Part shown: piece after piece, positions 50,919 through 57,911 of the stretch | How positions within the stretch are numbered: the stretch's first letter is position 1 | Layout of the letters: each line of letters begins with the position of its first letter | Assembly: GCA_041485905.1 (NCBI GenBank) | Contig: JBGPKK010000006.1 | Coordinates: 1 to 57,911 of the forward strand | Direction of reading: 5' to 3' | DNA from: JAHFUI01 sp041485905 | GTDB lineage: Bacteria > Acidobacteriota > Vicinamibacteria > Vicinamibacterales > CAVVIG01 | DNA length: 57,911 nucleotides | Position numbers and translations under genes: made by a program | The notes under the pieces: model-generated | Seen by the model: only the letters and a program-made list of their open reading frames with translations | Told to the model about the DNA's origin: nothing | Database searches by the model: none

Positions 50919-50948
50919 TTGCCACTCGGAAACCAGCTCTGCTAGTAT
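50919..50948 (+). promoter_or_regulatory. Candidate promoter for the CxxC protein gene
   Basis: TTGCCA (50919-50924), an 18-nt spacer, TAGTAT (50943-50948) with an upstream TGC (extended -10). It lies 55 bp before the ATG. Confidence 0.4.
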
Positions 50949-51003
50949 GGCAGCGCCTTTCGCAACTCCTTCCCCGCCAGCGAGGTTCGTTCGGGAGATT
51001 TTG

Positions 51004-51714
51004 ATGCAGCAGCGCCAGCTTCGGCTTGGTGACATTCTGGACGATTACTGTCCGCGTGAACGGCGTGTCACCAACCATGTCATCGTCGCCATGATCGGAC
51101 CGGATGTGAAGCAGACGCGCTGCTCCACGTGCGACACCGGGCACGAATACAAACACGCGAAAGTGCCGCGCCAACGCCGGAAGTCTGAAACTCCGGCGGC
51201 CCTCTATTCGCAGGTTCTTGCAGGCGGACCGAAGCGGGTCGTCCATGAGCCCGAGCCGGACGCCGAGCCGTCGGCGGTGGCCACACCCGACGGCGCCGAT
51301 TCGGCCGCGCCGGAACCGCAGGAGGAACAGGAGCCGATCCACGGGCAGCAGGCGCGCGAGGATTCCCCTGAGTCCGGCGGCGACAACGAGCCGGAGGAAC
51401 CGGAAGAACAGGCGGATCTCGAAGAAGGCCCGGTGCATCGGCCGCTGATTCGCGCCACGCTGCCGCGGCCCGAAGGGACGCCACCGCCATCGCGCCCAGC
51501 CCCCGAGTTCACCATCCGGCAACCGACAGGGCGCCAGGGCCGGTTTCGTCCGCGCCATCAACGCGATCAACGCGGCCCCTCGCCGTTTCCCGGCAACCGT
51601 TCGGGCAACATGTCCGGCGGCGGTATGCCGCGGCAAGGGCAAGGCGGCGGACGTCCGCCGATGATGTCCCGCTCAGGAAAGCGGCACGATCCGGGACGCA
51701 AGCGTTCGAAGTAG
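51004..51714 (+). CDS. CxxC-containing protein with long acidic and Gly/Arg-rich tail
   Basis: 236 residues from the ATG at 51004, which has GGGAG at good spacing; an earlier in-frame ATG lacks one. Residues 1-70 form a small domain (QLRLGDILDDYCPRERRVTN; HVIVAMIGPDVKQTRCSTCD; GHEYKHAKVPRQRR) whose three Cys and His residues could bind zinc. The rest is disordered: Glu/Pro-rich, then Arg/Gly/Met-rich with a basic end (KRHDPGRKRSK). The RG-rich tail suggests RNA binding (inference). Family not recognised. Confidence 0.75.
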   Translation: MQQRQLRLGDILDDYCPRERRVTNHVIVAMIGPDVKQTRCSTCDTGHEYKHAKVPRQRRKSETPAALYSQVLAGGPKRVVHEPEPDAEPSAVATPDGADSAAPEPQEEQEPIHGQQAREDSPESGGDNEPEEPEEQADLEEGPVHRPLIRATLPRPEGTPPPSRPAPEFTIRQPTGRQGRFRPRHQRDQRGPSPFPGNRSGNMSGGGMPRQGQGGGRPPMMSRSGKRHDPGRKRSK

Positions 51715-51715
51715 T

Positions 51716-51738
51716 GTCCGGCTCCAGCCGGACCCACA
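51716..51738. repeat. R1 palindromic repeat, intergenic
   Basis: GTCCGGCTCCAGCCGGAC followed by CCACA. It fills the spacer between the CxxC gene stop and the fabI start. Confidence 0.75.
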
Positions 51739-51741
51739 CCC

Positions 51742-52515
51742 ATGCCTGACCTTTCCGGCAAACACGGACTCATCGTCGGCGTCGCCAACAAACGTTCGAT
51801 CTCCTGGGCGATTGCGCAGGCTGCGGCAGCCGCCGGCGCACGGCTCGCGCTGACCTACCAGGGCGAACGGCTCGAGGAGAATGTCCGGGACCTCGCAGAA
51901 AAACTCGAGTCGCCGATCGTGATGCCGCTGGACGTGACCAGCGATCAGCAGATCGCCGATGTCGCGGCCACTCTCGATCGCGAGTTCGGGGGCCTCGACT
52001 TTCTCGTGCACGGCGCGGCGTTCGCGCCGAAGGCCGAGTTGGACAGCCCGTTCGTGCAGACGTCGCGCGACGGTTTTCGAATCGCGCTCGACGTGAGCGC
52101 GTACTCGCTGATTGCGCTGACGCGAGCGGTCTTCCCGCTGATGGAGCGCCGCGGTGGAGGAAGCGTGCTGACCCTCACGTACATCGGCAGCCAGCGCGTG
52201 GTCACCAACTACAACGTGATGGGTGTGGCCAAGGCCGCCCTCGAGGCATCGGTTCGGTACCTCGCCAGCGATTTGGGACCGAAGAACATTCGCGTGAACG
52301 CCGTGTCGGCCGGTCCGATCAAGACGCTCGCTGCCATGGGAATCAAGGATTTTTCAAGCGTGCGTCAGGTCTATGACGGGCACGCGCCGCTTCGGCGCAA
52401 CGTCGAGTTGAGCGAAGTCGCCGACGCCGCGCTTTTTCTGCTGAGTCCCCAATCGCGCGGCATCACAGGCGAGATCCTCTTCGTTGATGCCGGATTCCAC
52501 GTCACCGGCATCTAG
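51742..52515 (+). CDS. fabI: Enoyl-[acyl-carrier-protein] reductase (NADH)
   Basis: 257 residues. FabI-type cofactor site GLIVGVANKRSISWAIAQAA, and the catalytic pair YxxxxxxK in NYNVMGVAKAALE with the upstream TYIGSQR. VNAVSAGPIKTLAAMGIKDF is the substrate-loop region. It catalyses the last reduction of each fatty-acid elongation cycle. Confidence 0.96.
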   Translation: MPDLSGKHGLIVGVANKRSISWAIAQAAAAAGARLALTYQGERLEENVRDLAEKLESPIVMPLDVTSDQQIADVAATLDREFGGLDFLVHGAAFAPKAELDSPFVQTSRDGFRIALDVSAYSLIALTRAVFPLMERRGGGSVLTLTYIGSQRVVTNYNVMGVAKAALEASVRYLASDLGPKNIRVNAVSAGPIKTLAAMGIKDFSSVRQVYDGHAPLRRNVELSEVADAALFLLSPQSRGITGEILFVDAGFHVTGI

Positions 52516-52615
52516 TTGGAAACTGAAAACTTAAGACTCAAAACTTAAAAGGACAACGACAACGTTCCACGACACTCCGAGTCCTTTTAAGTTTTCAGTT
52601 CTAAGTTCTAAGTTC
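52516..52615. repeat. Heptad-repeat inverted array
   Basis: CTGAAAA, CTTAAGA, CTCAAAA and CTTAAAA units precede a loop; then TAAGTTT, TCAGTTC, TAAGTTC and TAAGTTC follow. A perfect 11-bp pair CTTAAAAGGAC / GTCCTTTTAAG closes the loop. The right arm ends at the ATG of the next gene. Confidence 0.85.
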
Positions 52616-52843
52616 ATGGCGATGAGGCGCGCGCGCGGCGCGCTGTTGAGGCTCGTGCGACGGCGCTCGCTTGCGTTCATCGCCGGAGCGGCACTGCTCC
52701 TCCCGGCCGCGTGGGTCGAATTCGGCAGCCGCGACGCCGCGTGGTGGGTCGACGGCCTCAGTCTCGTCGCAGGCGCCACGGGGGCCGCACTTCTGTGGAC
52801 CGCAGCAGTCGGCCTGCGGCCGGACTGGATCGATCGAACTTAG
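52616..52843 (+). CDS. Small two-helix membrane protein
   Basis: 75 residues with a basic N-terminus (RRARGALLRLVRRR) and two hydrophobic segments (LAFIAGAALLLPAAW and LSLVAGATGAALLWTAAVG). No family recognised. It lies between two heptad arrays; the codon use is like its neighbours, which supports a real gene. Confidence 0.55.
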   Translation: MAMRRARGALLRLVRRRSLAFIAGAALLLPAAWVEFGSRDAAWWVDGLSLVAGATGAALLWTAAVGLRPDWIDRT

Positions 52844-52932
52844 AACTTAGAACTGCGAACTCAGAATGAAAACAAAGAAGCCCGCCGACGGTCGCAGTTC
52901 TTCTCAGTTCTAAGTTCTCAGTTCTAAGTTCC
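52844..52932. repeat. Heptad-repeat inverted array between convergent genes
   Basis: GAACTTA, GAACTGC, GAACTCA and GAATGAA are followed by CTCAGTT, CTAAGTT, CTCAGTT and CTAAGTT. The left arm begins at the stop codon of the small gene and the right arm reaches the stop of the HD-GYP/GGDEF gene. Confidence 0.82.
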
Positions 52933-54924
52933 TCAGAGGATTCCGATCGCTGCCCGGTCGAGATCGGTCGCCGACATCTCTTCCGGACTCGACGGGTGCG
53001 CAGGAAGGCTATCGGGCGACGGACGATGCCGTTTGCGGCTCGTTTTGTCACGGTACATCCGGCTGTCGGCCGTCGCGACCAGCGCCTCGTACGAATCGCC
53101 GTCATGCGGGAACACCGCGGCGCCCGCGCTGATGGCCAGTGGCTGGATTTGACCAGGTCGCACCTCGAAGCGCAGGTCGTCGATCGCGTGCTGCAGGTCC
53201 AGGCGCTTCCTTTCCGCTTCCTCACCGCCACAGCCTGGCAGCACCACGATGAACTCGTCGCCCGCGTACCGGACGCAGATGTCGTAGGGACGGATCACCG
53301 CCTGCAGCGCGCCGCCCACTTCGCGGAGCGCGCGATCGCCGACGTAATGGCCGTACGTGTCGTTGATTTCCTTGAAGCCGTCGAGGTCCATGACGAGGAG
53401 CGACACTTCGGTGCCGAGGCGGCCCGCGCGCGCGAGCTCACGCGTCAGGTGCGTGAACATGAACCGGGTGTTGGGCAGTCCGGTCAACGGATCGGTGAGC
53501 GAATCTTCCTGCGTCTGCTCGAAGACGATCGAATGATGGATGACGGCAGCGGCCTGTTCCGAAATGCGGTCCAGCAGCCGTCGATGATCGTCGGTGTAGA
53601 CCGACGGGTCGGTGTGGTAGACGGCCAGCGTGCCGATGAAATGGTCGTTGAACACGAGCGGACCGACGAGCGCGGACTGCAGTGAGGTTCTCGCGTTGGT
53701 CCGGCCGGCGGCTTCCAGATCGGTCTCAGGACGGGCGTTCACGAGCGGCCGCCGGTTGCGCGCCACCCATCCGGTCAGGCCCTGCCCCTCGCGTATCGTC
53801 AGTTGCTTGATCAGCTCAGCGTCGGTGCCGGTGGAAAAGCGGCAGCGCAGGACGCCGGTGTCCTCGACGGGCAGGAAGAGCGCGCAGCACGAAAACGGGA
53901 CGAGGTTGCTCAGCTTCGACGCGATGAGCGCCATCGTGTCCGCGACCCCGAGACTGCTGCCCATGGCCTGCGCGATCTCGTACAGGGCGTAAATCTCGCG
54001 GTGCGCGAGGGCGATGTCGTGGAAGACGCGGCTGGACTGGCTGGGCGTGTCGCCGACCGGTTGGGAGGGTGGGACGACCGCGAGCGACGAGTCCACACGC
54101 GTGAGCCGCAGGGGTTGCTGCTCGCTGGCCTCCGCATCGGCGGCCAGCGCCGGATACAAGCGGATGAAGGTCTCCACGATTTTCGGATCCAGAGCCTTTC
54201 CGCTTTCCTGCCGCAGCAGATCGAGCGCGGTGTCGACGGTGACGCGCCGTTGGTACGGGCGGTCAGAGGTGACGGCATCGAAGTAGTCCACCAGGGACAG
54301 GATGCGAGCGCCGAGCGGAATCCTGTCGCCGGCCAGACCCGCCGGGTACCCGTTACCGTCCCACCGTTCGTGATGGCACAGAATCAACGGCGCCACCGGA
54401 TACGGGAAGGGCACGCCGCCGATGATTTCGGCGCCGACCTGCGGGTGCATCCGGATCTTCTGGAACTCCTCCTGTGTCAGCGGGCCGGGTTTCGAGAGGA
54501 TGTGCTCGGGCACGGCGAGTTTCCCGATATCGTGCAGCAGCGAGGCGGTCTTGACGCCCTGGATGTCGGTCTCCGACATCCCGAGCGCCCTGGCCAGTCC
54601 CGCGGCCAACACCTGCATCCGCCGGACGTGACGTTGGCCGATTTCGTCTTTCGCGTCGATGGCGAGGGCGAGCGCTTCGATGGTCGCCAGGTGAAGATCC
54701 GACATCTGCTGCACGTGGTGTTGCTGGTCTTCGATGCGCCCCAGAAAGAGCGTGTACGCGCGATAGGCGAGAAAGAGGGAGGCGGCCACGAGCGCGACGA
54801 TCCAGTAGCCGCTGCGCGCGATGAGCGAATGCGGCGCGAATGCGACCGCCAGGGCGGTGGCGCCGGCGAGCACGCTGCCGAGGTATAGACGCGCCGCGAG
54901 CGGCAGATTCTTCATCGTGTGCAT
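52933..54924 (-). CDS. HD-GYP / GAF / GGDEF cyclic-di-GMP protein
   Basis: 663 residues. Two N-terminal helices (about 13-30 and 40-60) are followed by an HD-GYP domain (HD at 131-132, HHERWDGNGYP at 183-193), a GAF domain (about 310-465) and a C-terminal GGDEF domain (AGDEF at 554-558). An RxxD inhibitory site (R545-P-Y-D548) lies at the right distance before it. Both c-di-GMP synthesis and hydrolysis are possible in one protein, with GAF sensing a ligand. The AGDEF form is commonly active. It lies 42 bp after the sigma-54 activator gene. Confidence 0.92.
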   Translation of the reverse strand: MHTMKNLPLAARLYLGSVLAGATALAVAFAPHSLIARSGYWIVALVAASLFLAYRAYTLFLGRIEDQQHHVQQMSDLHLATIEALALAIDAKDEIGQRHVRRMQVLAAGLARALGMSETDIQGVKTASLLHDIGKLAVPEHILSKPGPLTQEEFQKIRMHPQVGAEIIGGVPFPYPVAPLILCHHERWDGNGYPAGLAGDRIPLGARILSLVDYFDAVTSDRPYQRRVTVDTALDLLRQESGKALDPKIVETFIRLYPALAADAEASEQQPLRLTRVDSSLAVVPPSQPVGDTPSQSSRVFHDIALAHREIYALYEIAQAMGSSLGVADTMALIASKLSNLVPFSCCALFLPVEDTGVLRCRFSTGTDAELIKQLTIREGQGLTGWVARNRRPLVNARPETDLEAAGRTNARTSLQSALVGPLVFNDHFIGTLAVYHTDPSVYTDDHRRLLDRISEQAAAVIHHSIVFEQTQEDSLTDPLTGLPNTRFMFTHLTRELARAGRLGTEVSLLVMDLDGFKEINDTYGHYVGDRALREVGGALQAVIRPYDICVRYAGDEFIVVLPGCGGEEAERKRLDLQHAIDDLRFEVRPGQIQPLAISAGAAVFPHDGDSYEALVATADSRMYRDKTSRKRHRPSPDSLPAHPSSPEEMSATDLDRAAIGIL

Positions 54925-54966
54925 CGTTTACCGTGGGTATTGATAAATCTTCGCGGCGGCGTTTTC

Positions 54967-56316
54967 TCAGGCGTCCTGCTGCCCGCGCTTGGCCGACCGG
55001 GCCTCGGGTTCCAGGGCGTACTCGACGATCTTGCGATAGAGAGTGCCCCGGCTGATGTCGAGCACGCGCGCCGCCTCTTTCTTGTTCCATTTCACCGCTT
55101 CGAGCACCCGCACGATGTGCGCGCGCTCGGCGTCGGCGAGTGACGGCAGTTGATCGCTCGGCTGATCGCGCACCGGCCCCGTGGCGTGCAGGAACTCGAC
55201 GTCGCTCGCGCCGATCGTGTGGCCGGGCGCCGACAGCGCCGCGCGCGAGACGGTGCTTTCGAGCTCGCGGATGTTCCCCGGCCAGGAGTACGCCGCGAGC
55301 AGCTCGAGCGCCTCGCGCGAGAACGCCTTGCTGTCGAGCGGAATCCCCTGCGCGGCGCAGTAGCGGCCGAGAAACCGGTTGGCCAGCACCGGGATGTCCA
55401 CTTGACGCTCGCGCAGCGACGGCAGCCGGATCGCGAAAGCGTTGACGCGGTAATAGAGATCCTCGCGGAACCGGTTGTCGCGCACGAACTGCTCGAGCGG
55501 CCGGTTGGTCGCCGAAATGAGGCGGAAATCGACCGAGATCGATTTGTGGCCGCCGAGCCGCTCGAACTTTCGCTCTTCGAGCACCCGCAGCAGCTTGGCC
55601 TGCGCGATAAGCGACATGTCGCCGATTTCGTCGAGGAAGAGCGTCCCTTCGTCGGCCAGCTCGAGGCGGCCGGGCTTGCGGTCGTGCGCGCCGGTGAACG
55701 CGCCCTTCTCGTAGCCGAAGATTTCCGACTCGAACAGCGTGTCGGGCAGGGCCGCGCAGTTGACCGCCTGGAACTTCGCCACGCTTCGATGGCTCAGCTC
55801 GTGAATCATCCGCGCGACGACTTCTTTGCCCGAGCCGGTCGGTCCGAGGATCAGCACCGAGATGTCCGACTTGGCGGCGGTGCGGATCCACTCGAACACG
55901 ATCAACATCTTCTCGTCGCGGCCGATCATCTCGCGGAACCGCTGGACGGAGGGGGATTGATCTTCCGTGCTGACGGCGGCGCGCCGTTCGAGGAATCCAT
56001 CGAGGAGGTCGGCGAGGACGGGGTCCGCCGGACGCGCGGCTGCGTACTGCGGAGGCGTGCCGGCCACGATTCGCGCCACGCCGAAATCGGCGAGCCCGCG
56101 CACGCAGTGCTCGACGTCCTGCCGCAGCCGGCCGAAGGTCTGCATGAGCGATTCGACGTCGAAGCTCTCATCCGGGCGCGCGCTCAGATACCGGAGGATG
56201 CCCCCCCGCAGCGGCGACTGGACCAACGTTCGAAAGCGCACGTCGGGATCGGCCGCGTCGGCGGGCCGCGCCGAGGCGGCGCTGACGCGCCGCGCGCTGA
56301 ATGTCAGGTCATCCAT
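54967..56316 (-). CDS. Sigma-54-dependent activator with N-terminal winged-helix-like domain
   Basis: 449 residues. Residues about 30-90 look like a winged helix (SPLRGGILRYLSARPDESFD, then RGLADFGVARI) in place of a receiver domain. The AAA+ core has Walker A GPTGSGKE (158-165), the sigma-54 contact loop GAFTGA (205-210), Walker B LFLDEIGDM and the arginine-finger region REDLYYRVNAF. A Fis-type HTH ends it (KKEAARVLDISRGTLYRKI). It is probably cotranscribed with the HD-GYP/GGDEF gene and may regulate sigma-54 promoters linked to surface behaviour; targets unknown. Confidence 0.9.
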   Translation of the reverse strand: MDDLTFSARRVSAASARPADAADPDVRFRTLVQSPLRGGILRYLSARPDESFDVESLMQTFGRLRQDVEHCVRGLADFGVARIVAGTPPQYAAARPADPVLADLLDGFLERRAAVSTEDQSPSVQRFREMIGRDEKMLIVFEWIRTAAKSDISVLILGPTGSGKEVVARMIHELSHRSVAKFQAVNCAALPDTLFESEIFGYEKGAFTGAHDRKPGRLELADEGTLFLDEIGDMSLIAQAKLLRVLEERKFERLGGHKSISVDFRLISATNRPLEQFVRDNRFREDLYYRVNAFAIRLPSLRERQVDIPVLANRFLGRYCAAQGIPLDSKAFSREALELLAAYSWPGNIRELESTVSRAALSAPGHTIGASDVEFLHATGPVRDQPSDQLPSLADAERAHIVRVLEAVKWNKKEAARVLDISRGTLYRKIVEYALEPEARSAKRGQQDA

Positions 56317-56332
56317 GAAATGTGTCTGAACC

Positions 56333-56386
56333 CTTAACTTCTAACTTCTAACTTCTAACTTCTAACTTCTAACTTCCGACTTCCCG
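56333..56386. repeat. Heptad tandem array (AACTTCT)n
   Basis: About six near-exact AACTTCT units in direct order with no clear inverted arm. The stop codon of the neighbouring 56369-56818 gene lies within the array. Confidence 0.85.
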
Positions 56387-56818
56387 AGGCCCCGAAGGGG
56401 CCGAGGGCCGTCCCCCGCCGCGGTAGTACTCGTTCTGATATCGGTCGATGAGGGCCTTCATCTTGACGGCGTCGCCCTTGCGATGCCCGTGGCACCGGAT
56501 CGGATCGGTGCCGCCCGTTGTCTCGATCAGCACGTCGGACAACACCAGCTTCGTGTCGATCTTCACCGACGCGACGTGCGCCAGATGAATCGATTCTTCC
56601 TGCCGGCCAATCCAGCGCGGCGTGTACTGCACGACGCTTTCAGGCGAGATCAGCACCTGCGTCGGAAACAGATGATTGCCCGAGCTCAGGCGGCTCGCGC
56701 GAAACACGTCCCCGGCGGCAAAGGGGCGGCCTTTGCGCCACACGATCCACGCGAGGATGCCGACGATGGCCAGAGCGGTGACGACCGTTGGGACGACCCA
56801 GCTCGGATAGCTACTCAT
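56369..56818 (-). CDS. Single-pass membrane protein with PH-like domain
   Basis: 149 residues from the ATG at 56818. One N-terminal helix (WVVPTVVTALAIVGILAWIVW) precedes a beta-rich domain (FPTQVLISPESVVQYTPRWIG; SIHLAHVASVKIDTKLVLSD; VLIETTGGTDPI) that resembles a bacterial PH domain. A C-terminal helix has KMKALIDRYQNEYYR. The last residues are encoded by the heptad array. Function unknown. It is divergent from the DHS-family gene. Confidence 0.7.
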   Translation of the reverse strand: MSSYPSWVVPTVVTALAIVGILAWIVWRKGRPFAAGDVFRASRLSSGNHLFPTQVLISPESVVQYTPRWIGRQEESIHLAHVASVKIDTKLVLSDVLIETTGGTDPIRCHGHRKGDAVKMKALIDRYQNEYYRGGGRPSAPSGPREVGS

Positions 56819-56861
56819 CACCGCAGATGTTAAGCTATTTCACCTTCTAAGGAGATTCCCG

Positions 56862-57911
56862 TTGCCGTATCGCGCTCCCGGGTCGTCGGGTAAGTCCCGC
56901 CAGCAGTTCCTGAGCGGCAAACCGATTCGCTATTATCGGCCCCGCGGCAGCGCCGACATCCGTCATCTCATCGACGAAGGATTTCAGGCGTTCAACGCCG
57001 GCCGCCTGTCGGAAGCGTGCCAGATTTTCGCCGATAAGATGCTGGCGCCGGAAAACGACACCACGATCGGCCTGACCATCGCCGGAGCGCTGACGCCGGC
57101 CGGGCTGGGCGGCTGCGTGATCGAAATGATGGACCGCGGGCTCGTCGACTTCATCATCTCGACGGGGGCGAACCTCTATCACGACCTGCACTACGCGCTG
57201 AATTTTACGCTGCGGCGCGGGTCGCCCTTCGTCAACGACGTCGAGCTGTACGAACAGGGGATCATCCGCATCTACGACGTCCTGTTCCCGGCGGACGTGC
57301 TGCTCGAAACCGACGCCTACGTCCGCGACTTCATCGTCCGATCCGGCCTGAACGCTCCAACCTCGACGTCAGAATTCCATTATCGCCTCGGCCGCGATCT
57401 GCTCGAACGCTATCCCGGGTGTGAGGAACATTCCCTCGTCGCGCGTGCGGCGGTGGCCGGCGTGCCGATTTACACCTCGTCGCCCGGCGACAGCTCGATC
57501 GGCATGAACATCGCCTATCACGAGCTGATGAACGACAGCCATTTCATGATCGATCCCAACAAGGACGTCAACGAAGTATGCGCCATCGTGCTGGCCGGCA
57601 AGCAGAATGGCTGCGTCATTCTCGGCGGCGGATCGCCGAAGAACTTCTACCTGCAGGCGCAGCCGACCCTGTGGGAGGTCTACGGTATCCCCAAGGGCGG
57701 CAACGACTACTTCATCCAGATCACCACCGATTCGGTGGTCTGGGGCGGGCTCTCCGGCGCGACGCCCGCTGAAGCCGTGAGCTGGGGCAAAGTGAATCCC
57801 GGCGTCTTGTCCGACACCGTCGTCGCATACAGCGACTCGACGATCGCGTTTCCGCTGTTTTGCGAGTACGCGGTGGGATCGCCCAACGGCCGGCGGCCCC
57901 GCAAGGAGCTC
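56862..57911 (+). CDS. Deoxyhypusine synthase family protein (3' end cut by window edge)
   Basis: 350 codons are present with no stop, close to full family length. Start TTG at 56862 with AAGGAG 7 nt upstream. Family marks: ISTGANLYHDLHYAL, SEFHYRLG, PGDSSIGMNIAYHEL, CVILGGGSPKNFYLQAQP and the catalytic Lys at about residue 310 in EAVSWGKVNPG. Bacteria have no eIF5A, and bacterial members of this family have been linked to homospermidine synthesis from spermidine or putrescine; that role is inferred. It could connect to arginine-derived polyamines. Confidence 0.88.
   Translation, partial: MPYRAPGSSGKSRQQFLSGKPIRYYRPRGSADIRHLIDEGFQAFNAGRLSEACQIFADKMLAPENDTTIGLTIAGALTPAGLGGCVIEMMDRGLVDFIISTGANLYHDLHYALNFTLRRGSPFVNDVELYEQGIIRIYDVLFPADVLLETDAYVRDFIVRSGLNAPTSTSEFHYRLGRDLLERYPGCEEHSLVARAAVAGVPIYTSSPGDSSIGMNIAYHELMNDSHFMIDPNKDVNEVCAIVLAGKQNGCVILGGGSPKNFYLQAQPTLWEVYGIPKGGNDYFIQITTDSVVWGGLSGATPAEAVSWGKVNPGVLSDTVVAYSDSTIAFPLFCEYAVGSPNGRRPRKEL

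Overview
The window looks like a piece of an Acidobacteriota chromosome, most plausibly from the Vicinamibacteria. It is GC-rich and densely coding. It carries three secreted proteins of the VWFA-related family typical of Acidobacteria, many TPR proteins and sulfatase-like enzymes fused to TPRs. There are no phage genes, transposase, CRISPR array or rRNA; one tRNA-Glu is present. Both ends cut a gene: a VWFA protein at the left and a deoxyhypusine-synthase-family gene at the right.

Layout. (1) 1-9483, minus strand: a tight six-gene operon of envelope proteins (TPR/carboxypeptidase-regulatory protein, two Thr-nucleophile sulfatase-like TPR enzymes, two VWFA proteins, one PD40 protein). (2) 9605-14658, minus: cytochrome oxidase maturation (DUF420/CtaM, heme O synthase, heme A synthase), a cupredoxin-like lipoprotein and an M23 peptidase. 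(3) 14709-19753, plus: tRNA-Glu(CTC), then five overlapping genes for a polyprenyl-linked glycosylation locus. (4) 19870-23832: an MscS channel fused to a cyclic-nucleotide domain, a Tyr/Gly-rich exported protein and a TPR pair. (5) 24015-28134, plus: aa3/caa3-type cytochrome oxidase structural genes in the order I-III-IV-small-small-II. (6) 28218-34727: proline racemase family, gamma-glutamyltransferase, frataxin, VWFA protein, an FTR1 iron permease with a Fur-like box, and an HGSNAT-like acyltransferase. (7) 34835-39764: an orphan DGQHR (DndB-like) protein, rfbB-rfbA-rfbC split by a MITE-like element, a candidate structured ncRNA, and pxpA. (8) 39881-50904: an acyl-CoA synthetase and an almost complete arginine regulon (argC-B-D-A-J-F facing argR-G-H). 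(9) 51004-57911: a CxxC protein, fabI, an HD-GYP/GAF/GGDEF protein with its sigma-54 activator, a PH-like membrane protein and the partial DHS gene.

The most unusual feature is the repeat content rather than any single gene. Four classes are visible. R1: short GTCCGG/CCGGAC-type palindromes with an ACGTAC-like tail, found between genes and inside three coding sequences. R3: a GC-rich element of about 60 bp, in frame inside ctaA (about 70 extra residues) and the proline racemase gene (about 35 extra residues), and also intergenic. Heptad arrays: intergenic spacers built of 7-nt (sometimes 8-9-nt) imperfect tandem units, usually as inverted arms around a loop, with a different unit at almost every locus. 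A 166-bp TTAA-flanked inverted-repeat element that has split rfbA from rfbC. In-frame palindromic insertions and heptad hairpins together are the best candidates for something little described.
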